Source: Streptomyces marianii (GTDB lineage Bacteria; Actinomycetota; Actinomycetes; Streptomycetales; Streptomycetaceae). From it: a DNA stretch of 64,000 bases. The stretch is taken from assembly GCF_005795905.1 (NCBI RefSeq), contig NZ_VAWE01000001.1:1736001-1800000 (forward strand), in the 5' to 3' direction. Shown here piece after piece: positions 25,320 through 34,278 of this stretch; position 1 is the stretch's first letter, and the number at the start of each line of letters is the position of its first letter. Below the pieces are notes generated by a model. The model saw nothing but the letters and a program-made list of their open reading frames with translations, was not told where the DNA came from and ran no database searches. A program made the position numbers and the translations under genes.

Positions 25320-25853
25320 GTGACTGGGGCCACGATCTGGCTCACCGGACTGCCGAGCGCGGGCAAGACCACCATCGCGTACGAGCTGGCGAGCCGGCTG
25401 CGCGGCGGGAGCCGGCGCGTCGAGGTGCTCGACGGCGACGAGATCCGCGAGTTCCTGTCCGCGGGTCTCGGCTTCAGCCGTGAGGACCGGCACACCAACG
25501 TCCAGCGGATCGGTTTCGTCGCCGAACTGCTGGCGTCCAACGGTGTGACGGTCCTGGTGCCGGTGATCGCCCCGTACGCGGACAGCCGCGAGGCCGTCCG
25601 CAAGCGGCACGGGGCCGAGGGCACGCCGTACGTGGAGGTGCACGTGGCGACCCCGGTCGACGTGTGCGCGGTGCGCGACGTCAAGGGCCTGTACGCCCGG
25701 CAGGCGGCCGGCGAGATCAGCGGCCTGACCGGGGTGGACGACCCCTACGAGGCACCGGAGTCCCCGGACCTGCGGATCGAGTCGCACACCCAGACCGTGC
25801 AGGAGTCGGCGCAGGCGCTGCACGCGCTGCTCATCGAGAGGGGACTGGCATGA
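25320..25853 (+). CDS. cysC: adenylyl-sulfate (APS) kinase
   Basis: 177 residues from a GTG at 25320. It phosphorylates APS to PAPS. The P-loop GLPSAGKTT is at residues 10-18, followed by VLDGDEIREFLSAGLGFSRE and VIAPYADSREAVR of the APS-kinase fold. The frame is open from ATG 25254, which overlaps the cysH stop (TGATG). However, the extra 22 codons use codons rare in this genome (ACA, GCA, CAT, CAA), and the shorter GTG has GGGAG 6 bases upstream, so it is preferred; length also agrees with streptomycete CysC. Confidence 0.92.
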   Translation: MTGATIWLTGLPSAGKTTIAYELASRLRGGSRRVEVLDGDEIREFLSAGLGFSREDRHTNVQRIGFVAELLASNGVTVLVPVIAPYADSREAVRKRHGAEGTPYVEVHVATPVDVCAVRDVKGLYARQAAGEISGLTGVDDPYEAPESPDLRIESHTQTVQESAQALHALLIERGLA

Positions 25854-26788
25854 CGACCAGCATCGACGTCGTGGACGGGAGCACGGACAGCCCGTACGCG
25901 CTGACGCATCTGGACGCGCTCGAGTCCGAGGCGGTGCACATCTTCCGCGAGGTGGCGGGCGAGTTCGAGCGGCCGGTGGTCCTCTTCTCCGGCGGCAAGG
26001 ACTCCATCGTCATGCTGCATCTCGCGCTGAAGGCGTTCGCTCCCTCGGCGATCCCGTTCTCGCTGCTGCACGTGGACACGGGGCACAACTTCCCCGAGGT
26101 CATCGAGTACCGGGACCGTGTGGTCGCACAACACGGTCTGCGGCTCCATGTGGCCTCCGTGCAGGACTACATCGACCGCGGTGTGCTCCGCGAGCGCCCC
26201 GACGGCACCCGCAACCCGCTGCAGACCGTGCCGCTGACGGAGGCCATCCAGCAGCACCGCTTCGACGCCGTGTTCGGCGGCGGGCGGCGCGACGAGGAGA
26301 AGGCCCGGGCCAAGGAGCGGGTGTTCTCGCTGCGCGACGAGTTCTCCCAGTGGGACCCGCGGCGCCAGCGCCCCGAGCTGTGGCAGCTCTACAACGGCCG
26401 CCACGCGCCCGGTGAGCACGTCCGGGTGTTCCCCCTCTCCAACTGGACCGAGCTGGACGTCTGGCAGTACATCCAGCGCGAGCGGATCGAGCTGCCGGAG
26501 ATCTACTTCGCCCACGAGCGGGAGGTCTTCGCCCGCAACGGGATGTGGCTGACCGCCGGTGACTGGGGCGGCCCGAAGGACGGCGAGACGCCCGAGAAGC
26601 GGCTGATCCGCTACCGCACCGTCGGCGACATGTCCTGCACGGGCGCCGTCGACTCCGACGCGACCACGCTGGACGCCGTGATCGCCGAGATCGCCGCCTC
26701 CCGGCTCACCGAGCGGGGCGCGACCCGCGCCGACGACAAGCTGTCCGAGGCCGCGATGGAAGACCGCAAGCGCGAAGGGTACTTCTAG
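25850..26788 (+). CDS. cysD: sulfate adenylyltransferase subunit 2
   Basis: 312 residues. Small, catalytic subunit of the GTP-driven ATP sulfurylase: ATP plus sulfate gives APS. The PP-loop motif SGGKDS is at residues 47-52, followed by LHVDTGHNFPEVIEYRDR and the conserved FGGGRRDEEKARAKERVFSL. The C-terminal part, SNWTELDVWQYIQRE and YRTVGDMSCTGAV, is typical. Its ATG overlaps the cysC stop (ATGA). Confidence 0.96.
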   Translation: MTTSIDVVDGSTDSPYALTHLDALESEAVHIFREVAGEFERPVVLFSGGKDSIVMLHLALKAFAPSAIPFSLLHVDTGHNFPEVIEYRDRVVAQHGLRLHVASVQDYIDRGVLRERPDGTRNPLQTVPLTEAIQQHRFDAVFGGGRRDEEKARAKERVFSLRDEFSQWDPRRQRPELWQLYNGRHAPGEHVRVFPLSNWTELDVWQYIQRERIELPEIYFAHEREVFARNGMWLTAGDWGGPKDGETPEKRLIRYRTVGDMSCTGAVDSDATTLDAVIAEIAASRLTERGATRADDKLSEAAMEDRKREGYF

Positions 26789-26790
26789 AC

Positions 26791-28131
26791 ATGACCAGCT
26801 CCACCGAGCAGTCGGCCGAGCAGTCGTCGGCCACCACCCTGCTGCGCTTCGCCACCGCCGGGTCCGTCGACGACGGCAAGTCCACCCTGGTGGGCCGGCT
26901 GCTGCACGACTCCAAGTCGGTGCTCGCCGACCAGCTGGAGGCCGTCGAGCACGCCTCCCGCTCCCGCGGCCAGGAGGCTCCCGACCTGGCGCTGCTCACC
27001 GACGGTCTGCGGGCCGAGCGGGAGCAGGGAATCACGATCGACGTGGCGTACCGCTACTTCGCCACCCCCCGGCGGCGGTTCATCCTGGCCGACACCCCGG
27101 GGCACGTGCAGTACACCCGGAACATGGTCACGGGCGCCTCGACGGCCGAGCTGACGGTGATCCTCGTCGACGCCCGCAACGGTGTGGTCGAGCAGACCCG
27201 CCGGCACGCCGCGATCGCCGCGCTGCTGCGCGTGCCGCACGTCGTCCTCGCCGTGAACAAGATGGACCTGGTGGGCTACGAGGAGTCCGTCTTCGCCGCG
27301 ATCGCCGAGGAGTTCACGGCGTACGCGAGCGAGCTGGGCGTCCCGGAGATCACCGCGATCCCGATCTCGGCGCTGTCCGGCGACAACGTGGTGGACGCCT
27401 CCGCGAACATGGACTGGTACGGCGGCCCGACGGTGCTGGAGCACCTGGAGACCGTGCCGGTGAGCCACGATCTGACCAGCTGCCACGCGCGCTTCCCGGT
27501 GCAGTACGTGATCCGTCCGCAGACCGCCGAGCACCCGGACTACCGCGGCTACGCGGGCCAGATCGCCGCCGGCACGTTCCGCGTCGGCGAGGGCGTGACC
27601 GTGCTGCCGTCGGGCCGGACGTCGCGGATCGCGGGGATCGACCTGCTGGGCGAGCCGGTGGACGTCGCCTGGACCCCGCAGTCGGTGACGCTGCTGCTGG
27701 AGGACGACATCGACGTCTCCCGCGGCGACATCGTCGTACCGAGCGACGACGCGCCCGCGACGACGCAGGACGTCGAGGCCACGGTCTGCCATGTCGCCGA
27801 CACTCCGCTCACCGTGGGCGCGCGGGTGCTGCTGAAGCACACCACCCGCACGGTGAAGGCGATCGTGAAGGAGATCCCGTCGCGGCTGACGCTCGACGAC
27901 CTGTCCCAGCACCCGGCTCCCGGGCAGCTGGTGGCCAATGACATCGGCAGGGTCCGGGTCCGCACCGCCGAGCCGCTGGCGCTCGACGCCTACGCGCACT
28001 CCCGCCGTACCGGGTCCTTCCTGCTCATCGACCCGGCGGACGGTACGACCCTGGCGGCCGGGATGGCGGGCGAGTCCTTCGCCACCGCCGGGGCCGCGCC
28101 GGCCCGGGACGACGAGGGGTGGGACTTCTGA
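26791..28131 (+). CDS. cysN: sulfate adenylyltransferase subunit 1 (GTPase)
   Basis: 446 residues. Regulatory GTPase subunit of ATP sulfurylase, related to EF-Tu: G1 GSVDDGKST (residues 24-32), EREQGITIDVAYRYF switch, G3 DTPGH, and G4 NKMD. Beta-barrel domains follow (VQYVIRPQTAEHPDYRGYAG). It lacks a fused CysC domain, consistent with a separate cysC gene. It begins two bases after cysD. Confidence 0.96.
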   Translation: MTSSTEQSAEQSSATTLLRFATAGSVDDGKSTLVGRLLHDSKSVLADQLEAVEHASRSRGQEAPDLALLTDGLRAEREQGITIDVAYRYFATPRRRFILADTPGHVQYTRNMVTGASTAELTVILVDARNGVVEQTRRHAAIAALLRVPHVVLAVNKMDLVGYEESVFAAIAEEFTAYASELGVPEITAIPISALSGDNVVDASANMDWYGGPTVLEHLETVPVSHDLTSCHARFPVQYVIRPQTAEHPDYRGYAGQIAAGTFRVGEGVTVLPSGRTSRIAGIDLLGEPVDVAWTPQSVTLLLEDDIDVSRGDIVVPSDDAPATTQDVEATVCHVADTPLTVGARVLLKHTTRTVKAIVKEIPSRLTLDDLSQHPAPGQLVANDIGRVRVRTAEPLALDAYAHSRRTGSFLLIDPADGTTLAAGMAGESFATAGAAPARDDEGWDF

Positions 28132-28232
28132 TGACGATCGACGCGTACGCGACCTTCGCCAAGGAGGGCGGCCGCGTGGGCAGCGGTGTGCTCGGCGCGG
28201 GTTCGGGAGGTGTCACGCGATGTGTCCGATGA
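28131..28232 (+). CDS. short ORF between cysN and the transporter (uncertain)
   Basis: 33 codons: MTIDAYATFAKEGGRVGSGV and so on, ending TRCVR, TGA. The ATG overlaps the cysN stop (TGATG). A Cys codon occurs three codons before the stop, which invites comparison with the Cys leader peptide upstream of sirA, but there is no sequence similarity. It could be a coupling peptide, an upstream regulatory ORF for the transporter genes, or chance. Confidence 0.25.
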   Translation: MTIDAYATFAKEGGRVGSGVLGAGSGGVTRCVR

Positions 28233-28356
28233 CCGGCGCGACACGCCGACCGCATCCCGGACGAAGACACCGACCTGCCGACGTCCCGGCCGCGTCCCGT
28301 ACCAACCGGAACCACCGGGGGACGTGAGCCCGGGCCCCCGAGAGGAAAAGCCTCCC

Positions 28357-29463
28357 GTGCCTGCATCCCGTACGACCCTGCGCCGCGGTCTCGCCGCCGC
28401 CCTGCTCCCCCTGCTGGCCGTCGCGGCCACCTCCTGCGGCTACGGTTCCCAGGCCAAGGACGGCGGGAGGCCCGTGGTGGCCGCCGAGGGCAGGAAGCTC
28501 TCCGCCGACACCGTCCGCGTCGGCTACCTCCCGAACCTGACCCACGCCACCGCTCTCGTCGGCGTCCAGGAGGGGATCATCCAGAAGGAGCTCGGCGGCA
28601 CCAGGCTCGCACCGCAGGCCTTCAACGCGGGCCCGTCCGTGATCGAGGCCCTCAACGGCGGCTCCCTCGACATCGGCTTCATCGGCCCCTCGCCGGCCGT
28701 CAACGGGTACGTGAAGTCCAAGGGCAGGAACCTGCGGATCGTCTCCGGTTCCGCGTCCGGCGGCGTGAAGCTCGTCGTCAACCCGGACCGGATCAGGACC
28801 CTGGACGACGTCGAGGGCAAGCGGATCGCCACCCCGCAGAAGGGCAACACCCAGGACGTCGCGTTCCTGAACTGGGCCTCCGGGAAGGGCTGGAAGGTCG
28901 ACGCGGAGAGCGGCGAGGGCGACGTCTCCGTGGTCCGCACGGACAACAAGGTCACCCCGGGCGCCTACGAGTCCGGCTCCGTCGACGGGGCCTGGGTGCC
29001 GGAGCCGACCGCCTCCAAGCTGGTCTCCGAGGGCGCGAGGGTCCTCCTCGACGAGACGGCGCTGTGGCCCGGCGGGAAGTTCGTGACCACGAACGTCATC
29101 GTGTCGCAGACGTTCCTGAAGGAGCACCCGGACGTCGTCGAGGCCGTGCTCCGCGGCACGGTGAGGACGAACGCGTGGATCAACGCCAACCCGGAGAAGG
29201 CCAAGGCGTCCGCCAACGCGGCCCTGAAGACCGAGACCGGCAAGGCGCTCCCCCCGGAGGTCATCGACCCGGCCTGGCCGAGCATCCGGATCACGGACGA
29301 CCCGCTGGCCGCCACGCTCAGGACCCAGTCCGAGTGGGCGGTGAGGGCCGAGCTCATCGACGAGCCCGACCTGAACGGCATCTACGACCTGACGCTGCTG
29401 AACAAGGTGCTGAAGGCCGAGGGCAGGCCCGGGGTCGCCGACGCCGGCCTCGGCGCGAAGTAG
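28357..29463 (+). CDS. sulfonate/taurine-type ABC transporter, substrate-binding lipoprotein
   Basis: 368 residues from a GTG at 28357, with GAGGAAA about 9 bases upstream. A lipoprotein signal (TTLRRGLAAALLPLLAVAAT then the lipobox ending in Cys at about residue 26) anchors it outside the cell. The mature part has the NrtA/SsuA/TauA-type fold: TVRVGYLPNLTHATALVGVQ, SLDIGFIGPSPAVNGYVKSK, GKRIATPQKGNTQDVAFLNW and SVDGAWVPEPTASKLV. Position after the cys operon and the following ATPase and permease indicate uptake of an organosulfur compound or sulfate; the exact ligand is not determined. Confidence 0.9.
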   Translation: MPASRTTLRRGLAAALLPLLAVAATSCGYGSQAKDGGRPVVAAEGRKLSADTVRVGYLPNLTHATALVGVQEGIIQKELGGTRLAPQAFNAGPSVIEALNGGSLDIGFIGPSPAVNGYVKSKGRNLRIVSGSASGGVKLVVNPDRIRTLDDVEGKRIATPQKGNTQDVAFLNWASGKGWKVDAESGEGDVSVVRTDNKVTPGAYESGSVDGAWVPEPTASKLVSEGARVLLDETALWPGGKFVTTNVIVSQTFLKEHPDVVEAVLRGTVRTNAWINANPEKAKASANAALKTETGKALPPEVIDPAWPSIRITDDPLAATLRTQSEWAVRAELIDEPDLNGIYDLTLLNKVLKAEGRPGVADAGLGAK

Positions 29464-29506
29464 GCACACGAGTACCCGAACCGAACGTTCCCAGGAGGTG
29501 ACGACC

Positions 29507-30298
29507 ATGGCCACCACATTCGCCGAGGCCGCCGAGGACACCACCGCGGTGTCGCACGCCGCCAGGATCGAGCACGTCTCGAAGTCCTTCTCCGGTCCGG
29601 CCGGATCGCAGCTCGTCCTCGACGACATCAGTCTCGATGTCGCCGCCGGCGAGTTCGTCACCATCCTGGGGGCTTCGGGATGCGGCAAGTCCACGCTGCT
29701 CAACCTGGTCGCGGGGCTGGACCGGCCGAGCGCCGGGTCCATCGAGACGCCCGGCGGGCGGCCCGCCCTGATGTTCCAGGAGCACGCCCTCTTCCCGTGG
29801 CTGACCGCGGGCAAGAACATCGAACTGGCCCTGAGGCTGCGCGGGGTCCCCAAGGCCGGGCGCCGTACCGAGGCCGAGCGGCTGCTGGAGCTGGTCCGGC
29901 TCGGCGGCGCGCACGGCAAGCGCGTCCACGAGCTGTCCGGCGGCATGCGCCAGCGGGTCGCCCTGGCCCGGGCGCTCGCGCAGGACAGCGATCTGCTGCT
30001 GATGGACGAGCCGTTCGCGGCGCTCGACGCCATCACGCGTGACGTGCTGCACGGCGAGCTGACCCGGATCTGGCGCGAGACGAACGTGTCGGTCCTCTTC
30101 GTCACGCACAACGTCCGCGAGGCGGTGCGGCTCGCCCAGCGCGTGGTCCTGCTGTCCTCACGGCCCGGCCGGGTGGCCCGCGAGTGGGCCGTGGACATCC
30201 CGCAGCCGCGCCGTATCGAGGACGCCGCCGTGGCGGAGCTGTCCGTCGAGATCACTGAACAACTGCGTGGGGAGATCCGCCGACATGGCCAGCACTGA
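29507..30298 (+). CDS. sulfonate/nitrate-type ABC transporter ATPase
   Basis: 263 residues from an ATG at 29507, with AGGAGG 8 bases upstream (an in-frame GTG at 29498 is less likely). Walker A GASGCGKST, Q-loop MFQEHALFPW, signature LSGGMRQRVALARAL, Walker B LLLMDEPFAALDA and H-loop FVTHNVREA are all intact. It energises uptake with the adjacent lipoprotein and permease. Its end overlaps the permease start by 14 bases. Confidence 0.95.
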   Translation: MATTFAEAAEDTTAVSHAARIEHVSKSFSGPAGSQLVLDDISLDVAAGEFVTILGASGCGKSTLLNLVAGLDRPSAGSIETPGGRPALMFQEHALFPWLTAGKNIELALRLRGVPKAGRRTEAERLLELVRLGGAHGKRVHELSGGMRQRVALARALAQDSDLLLMDEPFAALDAITRDVLHGELTRIWRETNVSVLFVTHNVREAVRLAQRVVLLSSRPGRVAREWAVDIPQPRRIEDAAVAELSVEITEQLRGEIRRHGQH

Positions 30299-31199
30299 AG
30301 TCCGCGACGGCGTCACGAAGGCGGGCACGTCCCCCGCCGGGCGCGACGACCTCGCCGGTCTCGAGGCCGGCCTGGACGCGCTCGACGCCGTCGAGATCCG
30401 CCGCACGCCGGTGCGCGAGCTCCTCGTGAAGAAGGTCGTGCCGCCGGTTGTGGCGGTCGCCCTCGTCCTCGCGGTGTGGCAGGTCCTGGTCTCGGCCCAG
30501 GTCACGACCGAGGACAAACTGCCCGCGCCGTCCGCGGTGTGGACGGGCCTGTCCGACATGTGGCTGCAGGGCACCCTGTTCGACGTCATCTGGACCAGCG
30601 TGTCGCGCGGTCTGTTCGGCTTCCTGCTGGCCCTCGCCATCGGTACCCCGCTCGGTCTGCTCGTGGCGCGGGTGAAGTTCGTCCGTGCCGCGATCGGCCC
30701 GATCCTGTCCGGCCTGCAGTCGCTGCCGTCGGTGGCGTGGGTGCCGCCGGCCGTCATCTGGCTGGGCCTGAACGACTCGATGATGTACGCGGTGATCCTG
30801 CTCGGCGCGGTGCCGTCGATCGCGAACGGACTCGTGTCCGGCGTCGACCAGGTGCCCCCGCTGTTCCTGCGGGCCGGACGGACCCTCGGCGCCACCGGGC
30901 TGAAGGGCACCTGGCACATCGTCATGCCGGCCGCCCTGCCGGGCTATCTGGCGGGACTGAAGCAGGGCTGGGCCTTCTCCTGGCGCTCGCTGATGGCGGC
31001 GGAGATCATCGCCTCCTCCCCCGACCTGGGCCTCGGCCTCGGCCAGCTGCTGGAGAACGGCCGCAACAACATCGACATGCCCGGCGTGTTCCTCGCGATC
31101 CTCCTGATCCTGATCGTCGGCATCGCCGTCGACCTGCTCGTCTTCAGCCCGCTGGAGCGCTGGGTGCTCCGCAGCCGCGGGCTTCTCGTCAGGAGCTGA
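30285..31199 (+). CDS. sulfonate/nitrate-type ABC transporter permease
   Basis: 304 residues from an ATG at 30285 with GGGGAG 11 bases upstream. About six membrane segments follow a polar N-terminus (VVPPVVAVALVLAVWQVLVS, FGFLLALAIGTPLGLLVA, and VFLAILLILIVGIAVDLLVF near the end). The EAA-type loop is TLGATGLKGTWHIVMPAALP. It forms a homodimeric channel for the preceding transporter components. Confidence 0.95.
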   Translation: MASTEVRDGVTKAGTSPAGRDDLAGLEAGLDALDAVEIRRTPVRELLVKKVVPPVVAVALVLAVWQVLVSAQVTTEDKLPAPSAVWTGLSDMWLQGTLFDVIWTSVSRGLFGFLLALAIGTPLGLLVARVKFVRAAIGPILSGLQSLPSVAWVPPAVIWLGLNDSMMYAVILLGAVPSIANGLVSGVDQVPPLFLRAGRTLGATGLKGTWHIVMPAALPGYLAGLKQGWAFSWRSLMAAEIIASSPDLGLGLGQLLENGRNNIDMPGVFLAILLILIVGIAVDLLVFSPLERWVLRSRGLLVRS

Positions 31200-31209
31200 G
31201 CTGATCACC

Positions 31210-32001
31210 GTGCACCGACCTCACCGCCCCGCGCGCCCTCACCGGCCGGCCCTTCTCGTCGTCGCCCACGGAAGCCGCGATCCGCGCCACGCGGCGACCG
31301 TGCACGCCCTCGTACGGCACATCCGGTCGCAGGAGCCCGAGCTGCGGGTCGGCACGGCGTTCCTGGACTTCAACGCGCCGTCCGTGCCGCAGGTCCTGGA
31401 GCGGATGGCGAACGACGGGGTGGGGGACGTGGTCGCGCTGCCGCTGCTGCTGACCCGCGCCTTCCACGCGAAGTCGGACATCCCGTCGGTGCTGAACGAG
31501 GCGCGGGCGAGGCATCCGCGGCTCCGCATCACCCAGGCGGACGTACTCGGCCCGTCCCCCCTCCTGCTGGACGCGGTCGAACAGCGGCTGTACGAGGCCG
31601 GGCTGACCCCGGCCGACAAGAGCTCGACCGGGGTCGTCCTGGCCTCTGCGGGCTCCTCCGACCCGGAGGCGATGGCAGTGATCGCTGACATGGCGCGGGA
31701 GCTGCGGCACACCGGTTGGTGCGCCGTGCGGCCCGCGTTCGCCTCCGCCGTCACCGCCGGGAGCCCACCCCGTCCCGAGGACGCGGTGCGGGCACTGCGG
31801 GCCGAAGGAGTGGCCCGGGTGGCCGTGGCACCGTACGTCATCGCCCCGGGCCGGCTGCCCGACCGGATCGCGGACGGCGCCCGGTCGGCGGGAGCCGAGG
31901 TACTGGCCGGCGTCCTCGGCCCGTCGCCGGAGCTGGCCCGGCTGATGCTGCGCCGGTACGACGAGGCCCGGCCGGCACGCCGCCTCGCCGCCGCGGGCTG
32001 A
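31210..32001 (+). CDS. sirohydrochlorin chelatase (CbiX/SirB family)
   Basis: 263 residues from a GTG at 31210, 11 bases after the permease. The CbiX-type double domain is seen: PALLVVAHGSRDPRHAATVH with a His ligand region, DVVALPLLLTRAFHAKSDIP containing the second His, and a second half, TGVVLASAGSSDPEAMAVIA and VAVAPYVIAPGRLPDRIA. In this operon it most likely inserts ferrous iron into sirohydrochlorin to make siroheme for SirA. Cobalt insertion for cobalamin is the alternative activity of the family. Confidence 0.88.
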   Translation: MHRPHRPARPHRPALLVVAHGSRDPRHAATVHALVRHIRSQEPELRVGTAFLDFNAPSVPQVLERMANDGVGDVVALPLLLTRAFHAKSDIPSVLNEARARHPRLRITQADVLGPSPLLLDAVEQRLYEAGLTPADKSSTGVVLASAGSSDPEAMAVIADMARELRHTGWCAVRPAFASAVTAGSPPRPEDAVRALRAEGVARVAVAPYVIAPGRLPDRIADGARSAGAEVLAGVLGPSPELARLMLRRYDEARPARRLAAAG

Positions 32002-32166
32002 GCGTCCGCTTCCGGCGGGCCTTACGCGCCCCTGCGGCCGGGCACGGGCGGCGGTTCGGACGTCGACCGGCCCGGTGCGCCGCGACCCCGGGTGTCCGGC
32101 CCGGCGCGCCGCGGGCCCCCCGGGGTGTCCGGCTCGGCTCGTTCCTGGCTCGGCGTTTCCGTGCTG

Positions 32167-32510
32167 GGCGCGCCGCACGCTCGGCGCGGGTCTGGCTTCC
32201 CCCTGCGCCGCACGCTCAGTGCGGGTCGAGCTTCCCCCTGCCCCGCACGCTCAGTGCGTACCCGGCCCGCGCGCTGCACACGCTCCGTGCGGGTCGAGCT
32301 TCCCCCTGCCCCGCACGTTCAGTGCGTACCCGGCCCGGCGCGCCGCACGCTCGGCGCGGGTCTGGCTTCCCCCTGCGCCGCACGCTCAGTGCGGGTCGAG
32401 CTTCCCCCTGCCCCGCACGCTCAGTGCGTACCCGGCCCGCGCGCTGCACACGCTCCGTGCGGGTCGAGCTTCCCCCTGCCCCGCACGTTCAGTGCGGGTC
32501 GAGCTTCCCC
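32167..32510. repeat. two 170-bp direct repeats with internal subrepeats
   Basis: Copy 1 (32167-32336) and copy 2 (32337 to about 32499) are identical over at least 160 bases. Inside each, a subrepeat of about 45 bp recurs, based on TCAGTGCGGGTCGAGCTTCC. This core is the 3' end of the neighbouring DsbA-like gene read on the plus strand: its complement encodes GKLDPH plus the stop. The array is thus built from copies of the gene tail and extends away from it. The rest of the 32002-32166 gap contains no gene. Confidence 0.92.
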
Positions 32511-33127
32511 GTGCGGGTGCGCTTCAGCTCGAAGAAGTCGGGGTGCCTCGCGAGCACGCGGAAGCTGTCGAAGAGCCGCCCCGCCTCCTCGCCCCGGGGC
32601 ACGGAGTTGAGGACGGGCCCGAACCAGACGGCTCCGTCCACATGAAGGGTGGGAGTGCCGACGTATCCGTCCCCCGCCGGGTCCTTCCCGGCGTCATGGC
32701 TGCGGCGCACCGCGTCGTCGTGGCCCGGGTCGTGCGCGGCACCGGCGAGTGCGGCGGGAAGTCCCGTCTCCGCCAGCGACGCGGCGATCACGGTGTCGAA
32801 GTCCTCGGCCTTCTGCCGGTGGATACGGGTGCCCATGGCGGTGTAGAGGTCGCGCAGGACGTGCTCGCCGTGCTGCTCGGCGGCGGCGACCGCGACGCGC
32901 ACCGGTCCGATGGAGCGGTCGACCAGGTCCCGGTACCAGTCGGGGAGTTCGTTCCCGACGTTGTGCAGGAACAGACTCATCGCGTGGAAGCGGACGTCGA
33001 CCGGGCGCCGGCGCTCCACCTCCAGCATCCAGCGCGAGGTGATCCAGGCGAAGGGACAGGCGGGGTCGAACCAGAAGTCGACGGTGGTGCGGTGCGCGTC
33101 GGCGCGGCGCTCGGTGGGCTTGGTCAT
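32489..33127 (-). CDS. DsbA-family thioredoxin-fold protein
   Basis: 212 residues from an ATG at 33127. The segment VDFWFDPACPFAWITSRWML is the start of the DsbA/2-hydroxychromene-isomerase-like thioredoxin fold; the active site is DPACPFAW with a single Cys, as in mycothiol-linked actinobacterial members, rather than CxxC. The cis-Pro region is GYVGTPTLHVDGAVWFGP. It probably acts in thiol or mycothiol chemistry in the cytoplasm. Its last codons (GKLDPH) are duplicated several times downstream, in the repeat array. Confidence 0.85.
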   Translation of the reverse strand: MTKPTERRADAHRTTVDFWFDPACPFAWITSRWMLEVERRRPVDVRFHAMSLFLHNVGNELPDWYRDLVDRSIGPVRVAVAAAEQHGEHVLRDLYTAMGTRIHRQKAEDFDTVIAASLAETGLPAALAGAAHDPGHDDAVRRSHDAGKDPAGDGYVGTPTLHVDGAVWFGPVLNSVPRGEEAGRLFDSFRVLARHPDFFELKRTRTGKLDPH

Positions 33128-33248
33128 GGCTGTGAGCCTAGGACCGGGGTGTCCCGTCCACCCGGGCCAATGGACGCCGGTTCTCCTGGGCCATTCGCCG
33201 CTGCCGGCCCGGCCGTTCAGCCTGACGGTGCGGTGGACGCGCGGCCGT

Positions 33249-33713
33249 TCAGCCCTGAGGGTGCGGTGGACGGACCTCCAGGAAGCGGCGCCGGTTCCGA
33301 CCCCGGTACAGCAGGGCGTCCCAGCCGAGGCGTTGCAGGACCCCGGCGCAGTCGGCGAGGGCGCTCTCCTCCTCGCCGGCGGCCCGGCTGCCGTGGGGTC
33401 CGAGCCACTCGACCGTGACCGTGCCCGGTTCGTCCGGGGCCGGGCCCACCCGGTATCCGGTGGCCACCCGCTGCCCGGAATCGGCGTCGACGGCGGAGGG
33501 GGCGATACCGGCCGCCTCCAGCGCGAGGGCCACGGCACGGACCATCCGGCCCCGTTCCCAGGGTGCGGGCACCGACTCGGGGTCGGTAGCGCCGGTGTTG
33601 GTCAGCCGCCGTATCTGCAGCATGCCTTCGAAGACGCCCCGCACCTCGGCGGCCCGTGCCCGTGCCTCGCGCGTGCCGCCCGGGCGCGGCGGTCCGTCAC
33701 CGTCGTCGTACAT
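33249..33713 (-). CDS. hypothetical protein
   Basis: 154 residues from an ATG at 33713. No known domain is recognised. The sequence is mixed helix and strand: RGVFEGMLQIRRLTNTG, then RMVRAVALALEAAGIAP, a strand VTVEWLGPHGS and a C-terminal ALADCAGVLQRLGWDALLYR. It seems to be a conserved streptomycete cytoplasmic protein. It lies upstream of the DsbA-like gene on the same strand with a 121-bp gap. Confidence 0.65.
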   Translation of the reverse strand: MYDDGDGPPRPGGTREARARAAEVRGVFEGMLQIRRLTNTGATDPESVPAPWERGRMVRAVALALEAAGIAPSAVDADSGQRVATGYRVGPAPDEPGTVTVEWLGPHGSRAAGEEESALADCAGVLQRLGWDALLYRGRNRRRFLEVRPPHPQG

Positions 33714-33906
33714 GGGACCGACGATAGGGCGCGGCACCGACAGGCACCTGCCCGCCCGGGAGCTTGTCCGGAAGTCCGCCCGGTGTGCGCCGGGAATGCC
33801 CGGTCGGGGCCGGGCATGACAGCCCGGCGCCGCGGTGACACCACCGTGGCGCCGTCGTGACGCAGACGTCGAGCCGGCGAAGCATGATGGCTTCGAGGAG
33901 GCCGAC

Positions 33907-34098
33907 ATGTCGCTCTACTACCACAAGCGGATCACGATCGTCCCGAGGCTGCTGCACCTGAACATCGGCACGCACGGGTGGTCGCTGAGCCTGGGCACGC
34001 GCCGGGCCCACATCACCCGGGGCAGCGGCGGCCACGGCAGGGCGTCGGTGCGGCTGCCCGGCGGCTTCAGCTGGCACCGGAACTTCCGGCGGCGGTGA
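33907..34098 (+). CDS. DUF4236-like small protein
   Basis: 63 residues from an ATG at 33907, preceded by GAGGAGG about 9 bases upstream. It is basic and beta-rich (KRITIVPRLLHLNIGTHGWS, then LSLGTRRAHITRGSGG), similar to the DUF4236 pattern in which a short strand, N-hydrophobic and SLS-G motifs repeat. The function is unknown. Confidence 0.6.
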   Translation: MSLYYHKRITIVPRLLHLNIGTHGWSLSLGTRRAHITRGSGGHGRASVRLPGGFSWHRNFRRR

Positions 34099-34278
34099 GC
34101 CCGAGGACGTGCTCGCAAGGCAGGGAGACCGCCCGGCGAGCGGGAAGCAAGGGGCGGCTCCGCGGGGTCCTCGACTCGCGGCACACCACCTGCGGTGGCC
34201 GGTCGGGAGGAGCCGAGGCAGGCGAGGGCGCCCCGCTTCCCGGGTCAGAAGTCGTTTTCATCACGGGAGGAGGAAGTT

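Noticed and set aside
32167..32510. CRISPR or REP-type element
   Set aside because: The repeated core is the 3' end of the neighbouring gene, and there are no unique spacers.
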